Of a DNA stretch of 64,000 bases, positions 25,561-34,367 are shown piece by piece. Position 1 is the stretch's first letter. Each line of letters starts with the position of its first letter. Below the pieces are notes generated by a model. It ran no database searches. It had not been told where the DNA came from and saw only the letters and a program-made list of their open reading frames with translations. Both the position numbers and the translations under genes were made by a program. Source of the DNA: Pseudomonadales bacterium (GTDB lineage: Bacteria; Pseudomonadota; Gammaproteobacteria; Pseudomonadales; Azotimanducaceae); the NCBI GenBank assembly GCA_017642855.1, contig JAEPOO010000001.1, positions 777,072-841,071 of the forward strand, given 5' to 3'.

Positions 25561-26580
25561 ATGGGTGATTTGAAACTCGGATTACAGCTGGGCTATTGGG
25601 GCGCAGGTCCCAACCCAAACATGGTGAAGATTGCGCAGGAAGCAGAAAAGCTTGGTTACGACGCTGTGTTTACCGCCGAAGCCTGGGGCTCGGATGTCTT
25701 TACACCGCTGGCCTGGATCGGCGCGCATACTGAACGCATCAGGCTGGGCACGGGCATCGCGCAACTTTCCGCGAGGGCACCGACAGCCACAGCCATGGCG
25801 GCAATGACCCTGGATCACCTGTCAGGGGGGCGCGTTATTCTCGGATTGGGCGTGTCCGGACCTCAAGTGGTTGAAGGCTGGTATGGGCAACCGTTCGGCA
25901 AACCGCTGGCAAGAACCCGGGAGTACATCAATATCATTCGACAGGTTCTGCAAAGAAAAGAGCCTGTCTCTAATGATGGTGAGCATTATCCGCTACCTTA
26001 CTCGGGTGAGGGTGCCTGGGGACTGGGTAAGCCACTCAAATCCATCGTTCATCCGCTTCGTGAAGACCTGCCGATTTTTCTCGGCGCGGAAGGTCCGAAG
26101 AACGTCACCATGACGGCTGAAATCGCCGATGGTTGGTTGCCACTTTATTACTCACCTTATCGGCAAGAGGTTTATGCGGATCAGTTAAAAGGTGCGAAGC
26201 CTGGCTTTGAAATCATGCAGGGTATGCCGGTCATTATTAATGATGACATCGAAGAGGCGGTGGTACCCCTGAAGCATAGCCTTGCTCTCTACATCGGGGG
26301 TATGGGGGCTAAATCGCGCAATTTCCATAATGAATTGATCAAACGGATGGGTTTCGAGGAGGCGGCAGAGAAAATCCAGGATCTGTATCTGGCAGGCAAG
26401 AAGGATGAAGCCGCTCAGGCGGTGCCCACTCAGCTTGCGGATGAAATCGCCCTGGTGGGATCTGTCGATCGAATCAAGGACAGACTAAATGCCTGGCGGG
26501 ATACGCCAGTGACGTCGCTGCTGGTATCGACGCAAAGCGTTGATGAGCTCCGTACCTTTGCAGACCTTGTTTTGGGGTGA
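25561..26580 (+). CDS. LLM class F420-dependent-type oxidoreductase
   Basis: A 339-residue luciferase-like enzyme of the group often annotated as F420-dependent. It has YDAVFTAEAWGSDVFTPLAW (about 34-53), RIRLGTGIAQLSARAPTATA and GGRVILGLGVSGPQVVEGWY (about 89-108), and the cofactor-phosphate loop LPIFLGAEGPKNVTMTAEIA. The closest relative in the window is the 48534-49589 gene, which shares the AEAWG, GLGVSGPQVVEG and PGGEG/SGEG features. It lies between an SDR and a TauD-like dioxygenase on the same strand. Whether F420 or FMN is used cannot be told. Confidence 0.88.
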   Translation: MGDLKLGLQLGYWGAGPNPNMVKIAQEAEKLGYDAVFTAEAWGSDVFTPLAWIGAHTERIRLGTGIAQLSARAPTATAMAAMTLDHLSGGRVILGLGVSGPQVVEGWYGQPFGKPLARTREYINIIRQVLQRKEPVSNDGEHYPLPYSGEGAWGLGKPLKSIVHPLREDLPIFLGAEGPKNVTMTAEIADGWLPLYYSPYRQEVYADQLKGAKPGFEIMQGMPVIINDDIEEAVVPLKHSLALYIGGMGAKSRNFHNELIKRMGFEEAAEKIQDLYLAGKKDEAAQAVPTQLADEIALVGSVDRIKDRLNAWRDTPVTSLLVSTQSVDELRTFADLVLG

Positions 26581-26608
26581 AAAAGTTTTAGGGTGAAAAG
26601 GTGCTTGG

Positions 26609-27529
26609 TTGATGAGTGATTTTCCTGCTGTCCTGCAATTCGATGGCGGGAACGTCCGTTCCTGGTTGGATGACCAGTCTGCGAACATTGAAGAAGCCCT
26701 GGATGATGTGGGCGCGGTTCTGCTTCGTGGTTTGCCTGTGTCTTCTGCGCAAGCTTTTGATGAGGTCGTTGCAGCTTTTGACCTGCCGGTCTTTTCCTAT
26801 GAAGCGTCTCTCTCTAATGCCGTTCGCATCAATCACACGCCTCGTGTATTTACCGCGAACGAAGCACCGCCTGAGGTAGAGATACACCTTCACCATGAAA
26901 TGGCCCAAACGCCGATTGCCCCGTCGCGACTTTTCTTTTGTTGTTTGTCTCCAGCGGATGAAGGTGGTGCCACACCGCTCTGCCAATCTGAAGCACTCCT
27001 GGAAGCGTTCGCTGAACAGCACCCAAAGTGGGCGGATGAACTGAAGCGAAAAGGTTTGCGTTATGTCACGCGGATGCCATCAGACAACGATGAGTCGGCA
27101 GGACAGGGACGAAGCTGGAAGAGCACTTTGGGCGTTAACAGTCAGTCTGAAGCGGAGGCGCGCCTCAGTGAACTCGGCTACGACTTTGAATGGCAGTCAG
27201 ATGGGGCTGTTCGAACAGTTTCACCTGTTCTACCAGCCGTTGTCGATGTCAAGGAAGGCAGAGCGTCTTTTTTTCATCAGCTGCTCGCTGCTTACCTGGG
27301 ATGGCCCGGTGTCAGGGAGAATCCGGCGACGGCGCTGAGTTTTGGCGATGATGCTGAGATTCCATCAGAACTGCTGGAAACCCTGGCGTCGCTGTCCAGT
27401 GACTATACCTACGACCTGAACTGGCAGGCTGGTGATGTGGCCGTCGTGAATAATTATCTGGTGATGCATGGCAGACGACCCTACAGTGGGGCGACCAAAC
27501 GTGAAGTGCTGGTGAGCATGGCGCCTTGA
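26609..27529 (+). CDS. TauD/TfdA family Fe(II)/2-oxoglutarate dioxygenase
   Basis: A 306-residue non-heme iron dioxygenase of the TauD/TfdA superfamily, SyrP-like branch. The facial triad can be placed: His94 and Glu96 in HLHHEMA, where TauD has HxD, and distal His287 in NNYLVMHGRRPY. Arg298 (ATKREVL) would bind 2-oxoglutarate. The enzyme would hydroxylate an unknown substrate. It lies 28 bases after the LLM gene and likely belongs to its operon. Confidence 0.87.
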   Translation: MMSDFPAVLQFDGGNVRSWLDDQSANIEEALDDVGAVLLRGLPVSSAQAFDEVVAAFDLPVFSYEASLSNAVRINHTPRVFTANEAPPEVEIHLHHEMAQTPIAPSRLFFCCLSPADEGGATPLCQSEALLEAFAEQHPKWADELKRKGLRYVTRMPSDNDESAGQGRSWKSTLGVNSQSEAEARLSELGYDFEWQSDGAVRTVSPVLPAVVDVKEGRASFFHQLLAAYLGWPGVRENPATALSFGDDAEIPSELLETLASLSSDYTYDLNWQAGDVAVVNNYLVMHGRRPYSGATKREVLVSMAP

Positions 27530-27554
27530 GTTTAGGAATAGCAGGGGGTAGTCG

Positions 27555-27632
27555 ATGAGAGACATTACAGACAAGACTGCGGTGATCGCTGATGGCGAAC
27601 CTCTCTGCCCAAGCTATTTTGAACATGTTTAA
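27555..27632 (+). CDS. 25-codon peptide resembling a truncated SDR N-terminus
   Basis: A short frame with a good AGGGGG ribosome binding site and an ATG at 27555. It encodes MRDITDKTAVIADGEPLCP and ends SYFEHV with its stop inside the first of the tandem operators. The first 11 residues look like the beta-1 strand that begins many SDR genes (xxxxTDKTAVITGG), but the glycine-rich loop is missing. It is either a leader peptide or the remnant of an SDR gene deleted when the TetR-carotenoid oxygenase module was placed here. Confidence 0.3.
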   Translation: MRDITDKTAVIADGEPLCPSYFEHV

Positions 27633-27652
27633 ACCATTTGAACATGTTTAAA
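27618..27652. promoter_or_regulatory. tandem 16-bp palindromic operator
   Basis: Two identical copies of TTTGAACATGTTTAAA, at 27618-27633 and 27637-27652, spaced 19 bases start to start. Each is itself an almost perfect palindrome around CATG. They end 16 bases before the first possible ATG of the TetR gene at 27669, so a bound repressor would block transcription of the tetR - carotenoid oxygenase operon. The exact duplication and symmetry make a regulator-binding role very likely; assignment to the neighbouring TetR is by position. Confidence 0.75.
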
Positions 27653-27668
27653 TTATTCTCTACACTCC

Positions 27669-28373
27669 ATGGTCATGGATTTGATGACCGAGAATCGACT
27701 CGCCCGCCGCGCGGCGATCCTGCGTACTGCGCGGGAGATGATTGCCGAGCGCGGTTACGAAGCGATTACCATCCGAGAGCTTGCTGAAGCCTGCCGAGTC
27801 AGTGTCCCTACGCTCTACAACCAGTTTGGTGGTAAAGACAAGCTGCTAGCCGCTGCGATCGAAGATCACTTCGGCGGCGGTGGACAGGATGTGAGCATTT
27901 TCACCGAGCTCAGCGGCTTTGATCGCATCTTTGCAATGCTCGAGTTTATTGCCCAGCGTTTTCTCGCGGATCCAGGATTTCATCGCAGACTTCTCGAAGC
28001 GTTCTCCTCATTGGAGTCTACCCAGGATGTGCAGACCAGTATTACGGAAAGTTTGCTGCATGAAATTGCGGGGGAACTCGAAGTGACGGCGTTGCAGGGT
28101 GATCTCGCAAACTGGGTTGATGTAGAGCTCCTGTCCGGTCAGGTGACCACGGCATTTGTCAGTGCAACGGTGATTTGGGGCAGCGGGCAAGTTGCGGACG
28201 AGCAACTGCTGGCGTCCATCGAATATGGAACAGGACTTGTTCTGCTGGCAGCGGCGTCTGATCGCAGCGTCGGACCGATCCAGAAACGGGTGGAGCAGGC
28301 GCAAAAAACGTTGCGTCATCACCCAGCCAAAAACAAACAACACAAAACTCAACTGAAACAAACAAAGGCTTAA
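27669..28373 (+). CDS. TetR/AcrR family transcriptional regulator
   Basis: A protein of about 234 residues with an N-terminal TetR helix-turn-helix (AILRTAREMIAERGYEAITI, then SVPTLYNQFGGKDKL) and a C-terminal ligand domain ending in a basic, lysine-rich tail. Three in-frame ATGs (27669, 27675, 27684) are possible; none has a strong ribosome binding site, and the third gives MTENRLARR. The carotenoid oxygenase starts 4 bases after its stop, so the two are cotranscribed and the regulator probably senses a substrate or product of that enzyme. Tandem operators lie just upstream. Confidence 0.9.
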   Translation: MVMDLMTENRLARRAAILRTAREMIAERGYEAITIRELAEACRVSVPTLYNQFGGKDKLLAAAIEDHFGGGGQDVSIFTELSGFDRIFAMLEFIAQRFLADPGFHRRLLEAFSSLESTQDVQTSITESLLHEIAGELEVTALQGDLANWVDVELLSGQVTTAFVSATVIWGSGQVADEQLLASIEYGTGLVLLAAASDRSVGPIQKRVEQAQKTLRHHPAKNKQHKTQLKQTKA

Positions 28374-28377
28374 CGTC

Positions 28378-29793
28378 ATGGCACAACCATTTCCGCAGCA
28401 TGAAAACCTGGTCGGCGGTTTCGCGCCGATTCAAATGGAGAGCGACTATCCTGATCTTGTGGTTGAAGGGGAGATCCCCAAGGAACTGCAGGGTGTATTT
28501 TATCGAAACGGTCCCAATCCTCAGTATTCACCCCGCGGTGGTAACTACCACTTCTTTGCCGGTGACGGCATGATCCACGGCTTCTATATCAAAGATGGCC
28601 AGGTCGCTTACAAGAACAGATACGTGCAAACCATCAAATGGGAAAAAGAGCGCGAGGCAGGCAGAGCGCTCTTCTCTGCTTTTAACCCGATGGACTCTGA
28701 TGAAAGTGTGGCGGGCATGCAGACCGACGGTCTGGCGAATACCAATGTGATCTATCACGGCGGCAAATTGCTGGCGCTGGAAGAGGCCCATGCGCCTTTT
28801 GAAATAGACCCGATGACTCTTGAATCAAAAGGGTCACACGACTTTGGGGGCAAGCTGGTTGGTCCGATGACGGCGCATCCGAAAATTGATCCCGAGAACG
28901 GCGAAATGATTTTTTTCGGTTATAACGCCGACGGCATGATTTCAGAACACATGTCTTTCCATGTCGTCGACAAAGACGGAAACCTGGTGCGTTCCGAAAC
29001 CTTTAAAGCGCCTTACGCTTCCATGGTGCATGACTTCATGGTGACCCGAGAACATGTGATCTTCCCGATCATGCCACTCACCGGATCACTGGAACGGGCA
29101 ATGAACGGCGGACCCGTTTATGCCTGGGAACCCGAAAAAGGCGTTCATATCGGCATCATGCCAAGGCAGGGTTCCGTCAACGACATTCGATGGTTTCGTG
29201 GAGAACCTTCGTTTATGTTCCATCCGATGAACGCTTACACCGAGGGTGACATTGTGACCTGCGACGTCTGTGAGTTTGAAATGGCGCCGCTTTTCCCCTG
29301 GGCTGACGGTACGCCTGGAGATGCTTCAAAAGCTATCCCCAGGCTGACGCGCTGGACCTTCGACATGGGGCAGAACAGCGATGACTACAAGACCGAACGG
29401 CTCGACGACATTGCCTGTGAGTTCCCGCGCCTGGACGAGCGATTTACCGCTACAGATTATCGCTACGGATACATGGCGGCAGATACCAATCCAGCGTTTA
29501 AAGTGGGTGGTTTCAATGCCATTGGACGCCGTGATCACCAGACCGGCAAGCTGGAGCTGCATGATGTGGGCGAAGGCTGTGCAACCAATGAGCCCATCTT
29601 TGTTCCGCGCAGCGAAACGGCGGAAGAGGGCGAGGGCTTCCTGCTGGCAAACATCTACGACGCGAACCGCGATGCCAGTCATCTGCTGGTGTTGGATGCT
29701 CAGAATGTTGAGGGTGAACCCCTGGCCAAGGCTTACCTGAACCATAGAATCCCGTTTGGTTTCCACGGAAACTGGGCGCCTATCGCCCTCTGA
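28378..29793 (+). CDS. carotenoid cleavage oxygenase (RPE65/lignostilbene dioxygenase family)
   Basis: A 471-residue non-heme Fe(II) dioxygenase of the carotenoid oxygenase family, cleaving a C=C bond of an apocarotenoid, stilbene or related compound. The four iron-ligand histidines can be placed: His167 (MTAHPK), His218 (MVHDFM), His282 (FMFHPMNAY) and His463 (FGFHGNW). The N-terminal FYRNGPNPQY and GDGMIHGFY motifs are typical. There is no signal peptide. It forms an operon with the TetR gene 4 bases upstream. A lignin-derived stilbene or carotenoid fragment is the likely substrate class. Confidence 0.93.
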   Translation: MAQPFPQHENLVGGFAPIQMESDYPDLVVEGEIPKELQGVFYRNGPNPQYSPRGGNYHFFAGDGMIHGFYIKDGQVAYKNRYVQTIKWEKEREAGRALFSAFNPMDSDESVAGMQTDGLANTNVIYHGGKLLALEEAHAPFEIDPMTLESKGSHDFGGKLVGPMTAHPKIDPENGEMIFFGYNADGMISEHMSFHVVDKDGNLVRSETFKAPYASMVHDFMVTREHVIFPIMPLTGSLERAMNGGPVYAWEPEKGVHIGIMPRQGSVNDIRWFRGEPSFMFHPMNAYTEGDIVTCDVCEFEMAPLFPWADGTPGDASKAIPRLTRWTFDMGQNSDDYKTERLDDIACEFPRLDERFTATDYRYGYMAADTNPAFKVGGFNAIGRRDHQTGKLELHDVGEGCATNEPIFVPRSETAEEGEGFLLANIYDANRDASHLLVLDAQNVEGEPLAKAYLNHRIPFGFHGNWAPIAL

Positions 29794-29802
29794 TCTTTCG
29801 AA

Positions 29803-30636
29803 CTAAGTGATACTGCCTGTTTCGGCGCCAGTCGTCACAGGCAGACCTTCGGTTAACCACTCCGTCATGGAACCATCGTAGACGGCGACGTCTTCAATAC
29901 CCGCCAGTTTTGCCGCACACGCATTGACCGTTGCCGCGATACCACCACCGCAATAAGTAATCAGACGCTTGTTGATATTCTTTTCAGCGAAGTAAGCTTT
30001 CAGTGCCTCGTCGCTCTTCATTGAAAAACCATCCATCATATCCATCATGGAGTGATTGACCGAGCCTGAGATATGTCCGTCGTAGGGTGTCCCCGCTTCA
30101 CCCTGGTAAATCTCCTGCGGTAAAGTGTTCACGACACAGCTGCTGCCGGACTTGATGATCTCCAGAACCTCTTCTTTGCTGGCGAACATGTCGGGAGAAA
30201 GGGATGCTGTGAATACGCCCGGTTCATAGCTGTTTTCTTCCGATTGCAGTTCGCCCTGCCAGGCCTGTATACCTCCATTAAGTACACGAATGTTGCTGTG
30301 ACCAGCGTATTTCAGCACCCACCATATGCGTGTCGCCCAACCGATCATATCGGTTGAATAGACAACGACCGATGTGTCGTTGCTCACGCCAATAGCACCA
30401 ATCTTGTCAGCAAGTTCAGCTTCCGCAGGCAGCATGTACATAAGATCTGTGTCCGATCGAGACAGGCTGTTGTGATCCAGGAAAACGGCGCCGGGAATAT
30501 GTGCCTTGAGATAACGCGCTTTGGCGGATTCGGCGTTCGGATCAAACACAACGGTAGCGTCAAAAATTCTCAGTTTCTCATCACCAATGATGGTCGCCAG
30601 TTCGTCTGCTTCAATGAGAAGGTCGGATCGGTTCAT
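29803..30636 (-). CDS. sulfurtransferase (thiosulfate/3-mercaptopyruvate, tandem rhodanese)
   Basis: A 277-residue protein with two rhodanese domains. The N-terminal one (about 1-130) is inactive, with the linker RVLNGGIQAW; the C-terminal one has the active-site loop YCGGGIAAT with Cys229. The CGGG loop, rather than CRxGxT or CGSGVT, differs from classical rhodanese and MST loops, so donor preference is uncertain. The ATG at 30636 is preferred over TTG 30648 because TTGGAG lies 6 bases upstream. It is 18 bases downstream of the TRAP transporter genes and may be cotranscribed. Confidence 0.88.
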   Translation of the reverse strand: MNRSDLLIEADELATIIGDEKLRIFDATVVFDPNAESAKARYLKAHIPGAVFLDHNSLSRSDTDLMYMLPAEAELADKIGAIGVSNDTSVVVYSTDMIGWATRIWWVLKYAGHSNIRVLNGGIQAWQGELQSEENSYEPGVFTASLSPDMFASKEEVLEIIKSGSSCVVNTLPQEIYQGEAGTPYDGHISGSVNHSMMDMMDGFSMKSDEALKAYFAEKNINKRLITYCGGGIAATVNACAAKLAGIEDVAVYDGSMTEWLTEGLPVTTGAETGSIT

Positions 30637-30654
30637 GTTTATCTCCAAGTGAGA

Positions 30655-32007
30655 TCAGTTGGTATATGCCTGTGCGGGCAGCCAGATCACAAGTGCCTGC
30701 CAGTTAAAGATGATCGTCAGGCCAAGTAGTTGTAGCAGTATAAACGGGATAACACCTCGATAGATGGTGCCGACATCGACCCCCTTGGGCGCCACACCTT
30801 TCAGGTAAAAAATGGCAAAGCCAACAGGTGGTGTCAGGAAACTGGTCTGCAGGCAGACAGCGAACAAGATGGTGAACCAGACAGGATCGAAGCCGAGGGA
30901 GATCACCACGGGTGACACCAGTGGCAGGATGATGAGGGTGAGTTCTATCCAGTCCAGGAAGAACCCCAAAATGAAAGTCGCAAAAAGGATGCTAATAATG
31001 ATGCCTTCCGGGCTGAAAGGCAGGCCAAGCAATGCGCCTTCAATCAACTCGTCGCCGCCAAGACCTCTGAGTACCAGCGAGTAAGCGGTTGCTCCGAGCA
31101 GGACGGCGAAGATAAATGCGGTTGTCCTGGTGGTTTCATAGAGCACTTCGCGCATCACGGTTAGATTCAACGCGCGATTCATGAGGGCCAGCAACATGGC
31201 ACCTGCAGCGCCAACGCCTGCGGCTTCAGTCGGTGTGGCGAGTCCGAGGAAGATGCTGCCCAGGACGGCGAGAATCAGGAAAGCGGCTGGGACAATCGCC
31301 AGAAACAAATCGATGACAGCTTTGAGGTCAATCGGTTCACCTCGAGTAGCGGGTGCATGATCCGGTTGCACGAAACCAATGATCAGTAGATAGGCAATGT
31401 AGAGCCCGCCGAGCAGCGCGCCCGGGAACACGGCACCCAGGAACAGGTCTCCGACACTCATGGCCATTCGATCTGCCATGAGTACCAGCATGATGCTGGG
31501 CGGAATCAGTATGCCGAGGGTGCCCACGGCACAGACTGTGCCTGCGGCCAGGCTTTTGTCATAACCCTGGTTCAGCATGACGGGTAGGCCAAGAAGCGCG
31601 AGCAGAACAACGGATGCGCCGATGATGCCGGTTGTTGCTGCGAGAAGAACGCCAATCAGCGTGACGGTGATGGCAAGGCCGCCTCGGACCGGCCCAAGTA
31701 ATCTCGAGAAGCTTGTCATCAATCGATTGGCAATGCCGGAGCGATCCAGCAGCAGACCCATAAAGATAAACATGGGTAGAGCAACCATCACCCAGTTCTC
31801 CATGACGTTCCAGATGCGGTCTACAGTGATCGAGGTATACGCCCAGTCGACACCAATCGGCACCTGGAAATCGACGTCTAGGATAATGGCAAGGGCGGTG
31901 AACAGAACAGCGAGACCACCCAAAAGCCAGGCGACTGGATAACCCGTAAACACTGAGACGATAAATCCCAGGAACATCAGGATGGCGAGTATTTCATTCG
32001 GGCTCAT
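30655..32007 (-). CDS. dctM: TRAP transporter large permease (DctM-like)
   Basis: A 450-residue inner-membrane protein with about 12 hydrophobic helices, the large permease of a tripartite ATP-independent periplasmic transporter. It has the DctM-type segments SVFTGYPVAWLLGG, LVLMADRMAMSVGDLFLGAV and FLDWIELTLIILPLVSPV. The chosen ATG 32007 has AGGAG 7 bases upstream and overlaps the DctQ stop by 4 bases; the longer frame to 32217 lies inside dctQ. It works with the DctQ and DctP proteins encoded just upstream to import an organic acid using a Na+ or H+ gradient. Confidence 0.92.
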   Translation of the reverse strand: MSPNEILAILMFLGFIVSVFTGYPVAWLLGGLAVLFTALAIILDVDFQVPIGVDWAYTSITVDRIWNVMENWVMVALPMFIFMGLLLDRSGIANRLMTSFSRLLGPVRGGLAITVTLIGVLLAATTGIIGASVVLLALLGLPVMLNQGYDKSLAAGTVCAVGTLGILIPPSIMLVLMADRMAMSVGDLFLGAVFPGALLGGLYIAYLLIIGFVQPDHAPATRGEPIDLKAVIDLFLAIVPAAFLILAVLGSIFLGLATPTEAAGVGAAGAMLLALMNRALNLTVMREVLYETTRTTAFIFAVLLGATAYSLVLRGLGGDELIEGALLGLPFSPEGIIISILFATFILGFFLDWIELTLIILPLVSPVVISLGFDPVWFTILFAVCLQTSFLTPPVGFAIFYLKGVAPKGVDVGTIYRGVIPFILLQLLGLTIIFNWQALVIWLPAQAYTN

Positions 32008-32519
32008 GGCCAGCTCCTGAAGAGATAGGCCCACACACGTGAGAGTCGTGAGATGGCGGCCAGCAGCAATAGGAAGAAGCCGATAAACAGCATGCTCTTG
32101 ATGGCCCAGCGGAAGGGCAGGCCGCCCGGTGACATGGATACCTCGCCTAACGTAAAGCTGGTTTGAATAAACGGTACAGAGTAAATCAGGATCAGTGCCA
32201 CAAAAGGCAGAACGCAAAGTAGGATCCCGTAGAGTTCAAGCCAGGCCTGCCATCTGGGGCCAAGGCGCTCATGAACGACGTCAACTCTTACGTGACCGTC
32301 CACCTGAAAGGTGTAACCAATCCCCAACAGAAATCCTGTGCTGTAGAGATGCCATTGAATCTCTTCCAGTTCGATCCGGCCTTCACCAAAGACATATCGA
32401 AGCACGACGTTGCAGACGATTGTGATCAACAGCAGTAGCCAGATCCAGGAAATGGATTGGCCGATCCATGTCAAAACAGGATCAATGCGTCGTGAGATGG
32501 CGGTGCTTGGCAGTTCCAT
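32004..32519 (-). CDS. dctQ: TRAP transporter small permease (DctQ-like)
   Basis: A 171-residue inner-membrane protein with four hydrophobic helices, matching the DctQ subunit. Typical features are WIWLLLLITIVCNVVLRYVF in helix 1, the amphipathic EEIQWHLYSTGFLLGIGYTF, and the DGHVRVDV motif. ATG 32519 is preferred (AGGG site 7 bases upstream); ATG 32564 would overlap the dctP end. The overlap with dctM and the 8-base gap to dctP place it in a dctP-dctQ-dctM operon. Confidence 0.9.
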   Translation of the reverse strand: MELPSTAISRRIDPVLTWIGQSISWIWLLLLITIVCNVVLRYVFGEGRIELEEIQWHLYSTGFLLGIGYTFQVDGHVRVDVVHERLGPRWQAWLELYGILLCVLPFVALILIYSVPFIQTSFTLGEVSMSPGGLPFRWAIKSMLFIGFFLLLLAAISRLSRVWAYLFRSWP

Positions 32520-32527
32520 GATCTGCC

Positions 32528-33634
32528 CTAAAAATCTCGCGGTAGATAGGCGAGTCTCTTCCATTGAATATAATCCTTCTGGAAGCGGCGCTGTGATTCC
32601 AGGATTTTTGCAAACGCCGGATCCTTTTGGGCTTCTTCATCGAGAAGCTCCGTTGCAACTTTGCTGAGTTCCCTCAGCATCGGTTCCGGTAACCGGCGCG
32701 CACTAACCCCGATGTCTGAGAACCCGGCGATGATTGCGCCCTGCACGGCTTCTGAGTGAGCAAGGTTACGCGTGACTGCTGACGTGCAGGTGGTTGTCAG
32801 CAAGCGCTGGTCGGTTTCAGACAATTCATTCCAGACATCCAGATTGACAATGAAGTGAGTCGCCGTGAAGGGTTGGTGCCACCCTGGGAAATAGTTGAAC
32901 TTGGCGATGCGTGCAAAACCAAGCGCTTCATCGACAATGGGCAGGGCGTATTCCGTCGCGTCGATGGCACCTTTCTCTAAGGCTTGAAAGATTTCACCCG
33001 AAGGTAACATGGTGACAGAGGCGCCAACCTGTTCCAGGACTTTTCCGCCCAGACCAGCAAACCTGATCTTTAGGCCTTTTAGATCTTCAACCCCCTCAAG
33101 CGGTTCCCTGAACCAGCCAGCAGTTTCAGGACCGGTCATGCCGCAGTAGATGGGGTGAATGTTGTGTGGCTGATACAGCGCCTCTGCCAGCTGTCGACCG
33201 CCGGCTTCGAACCACCAGGCACTGTATTCCCAAGGTTCCATGCCAAAAGGCACAGCGGCAACCAAAGCTGATGCAGGTATTTTTCCCTGATCATAACCAA
33301 GCCAGGTATAGCCGGCATTCACTTTGCCATCACGAACCGCGTCAGAAATCGCAAAAGCAGGTACCATCTCTCCGGGTTCGTAGATGTCGAGTCTGATCGC
33401 CCCATCGCTAACCTGATTAGCGGTTCGGCTGACATATTTGGCGTTGTCTCCCAGAACGGGGAGGTTGGTCGCATTGGAGATGGGTAGTCGCCAGTGGATT
33501 CTTGTGTTGACTCCAGCGATGCCTTGCTCGCTGCTCACGGCTTGGTTGCCTGGTGGCCTGACGGCGAGACTGGCTATGATGCCAATGAGAAAAGCGACGA
33601 TTACGGCTGTCGCTGCTGCGCGATGTGACAGCAT
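32528..33634 (-). CDS. dctP: TRAP transporter substrate-binding protein (DctP family)
   Basis: A periplasmic solute receptor of about 368 residues with a signal anchor (AAATAVIVAFLIGIIASLAV). Family motifs include the ligand-contact segment GLKIRFAGLGGKVLEQVGAS and the conserved Arg region, then SGEIFQALEKGAIDATEYAL. The start is ATG 33634, which has AGGGGG seven bases upstream; ATG 33649 is an alternative. The region resembles receptors for 2-oxo or aromatic acids, but the ligand cannot be assigned. First gene of the dctPQM operon. Confidence 0.9.
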   Translation of the reverse strand: MLSHRAAATAVIVAFLIGIIASLAVRPPGNQAVSSEQGIAGVNTRIHWRLPISNATNLPVLGDNAKYVSRTANQVSDGAIRLDIYEPGEMVPAFAISDAVRDGKVNAGYTWLGYDQGKIPASALVAAVPFGMEPWEYSAWWFEAGGRQLAEALYQPHNIHPIYCGMTGPETAGWFREPLEGVEDLKGLKIRFAGLGGKVLEQVGASVTMLPSGEIFQALEKGAIDATEYALPIVDEALGFARIAKFNYFPGWHQPFTATHFIVNLDVWNELSETDQRLLTTTCTSAVTRNLAHSEAVQGAIIAGFSDIGVSARRLPEPMLRELSKVATELLDEEAQKDPAFAKILESQRRFQKDYIQWKRLAYLPRDF

Positions 33635-33670
33635 CACATTCCCCCTCATTTATTTGGTTGTCTGATTAGG

Positions 33671-34345
33671 CTAACAGGACCGTTGCCAGACAGCGATGAT
33701 GGATTTACCTAGTTTGCGACCAAATAGCGGGTCAAGTAATCGGGAAATCGGCACGACCATTTTGTCCCAGATCTGGATTTGATTTTTGGTAGGGGAGCTC
33801 GACTGAAGCAGCCAGCGATTAGCAAGAGACAAGAGCATGCCCACAGAATCTATGTATTCAGTGTGGATCAGACTGGTATTATCGGGGGTCAGTGCCGCCA
33901 ACATCTCTCTATTGTACCGACGGTAGTGTCCAATCGCCGCGTCAAACGGGCTAAATAGGGAGTTGTGGGATGGCGACAGGACAACAAGGTGACCGCCGGC
34001 CCGAAGATGCAAACATGCCTGCTTAAGTTCTCTGCGGTCATCCTCGATATGTTCGAGTACATCGATGTAAAGTATCGTATCAAACAGCCCGTTGATATCT
34101 TTCAAGGTGCCTGTCGTTACGATAGTTTTCGGATATCGGATCGCGGCCGCGTAACGCTCATCTGGTTCTACTGCGTGCCACGAACTGAATTCCTCTTCAG
34201 AAAATGTCGATCTGGTGGCACCGGCACCAGCACCGATGTCCAATATATCTCCTTTAAAGTAAGGAAGTATTTGTCGCCTCCAGTACACTTTCCAGTTAGT
34301 GGCGCTTGCAAACAGTTCGAGTTCGTTACCGACGTATTGATTCAT
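33671..34345 (-). CDS. class I SAM-dependent methyltransferase
   Basis: A 224-residue methyltransferase of the Methyltransf_11/23 type, similar to those in glycan and lipid biosynthesis clusters. Motif I is GDILDIGAGAGATRSTF (about 34-50), motif II region FDTILYIDVLEHIEDDRREL, and the post-motif GGHLVVLSPSHNSLFSPFDA. The signature DAAIGHYRRYNREML is common in methyltransferases paired with GT2 glycosyltransferases. It is divergent from the GT2 gene at 34368, only 22 bases apart, and is probably functionally linked with it. Confidence 0.88.
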   Translation of the reverse strand: MNQYVGNELELFASATNWKVYWRRQILPYFKGDILDIGAGAGATRSTFSEEEFSSWHAVEPDERYAAAIRYPKTIVTTGTLKDINGLFDTILYIDVLEHIEDDRRELKQACLHLRAGGHLVVLSPSHNSLFSPFDAAIGHYRRYNREMLAALTPDNTSLIHTEYIDSVGMLLSLANRWLLQSSSPTKNQIQIWDKMVVPISRLLDPLFGRKLGKSIIAVWQRSC

Positions 34346-34367
34346 CGGTCAGATACTAACTGATAAG

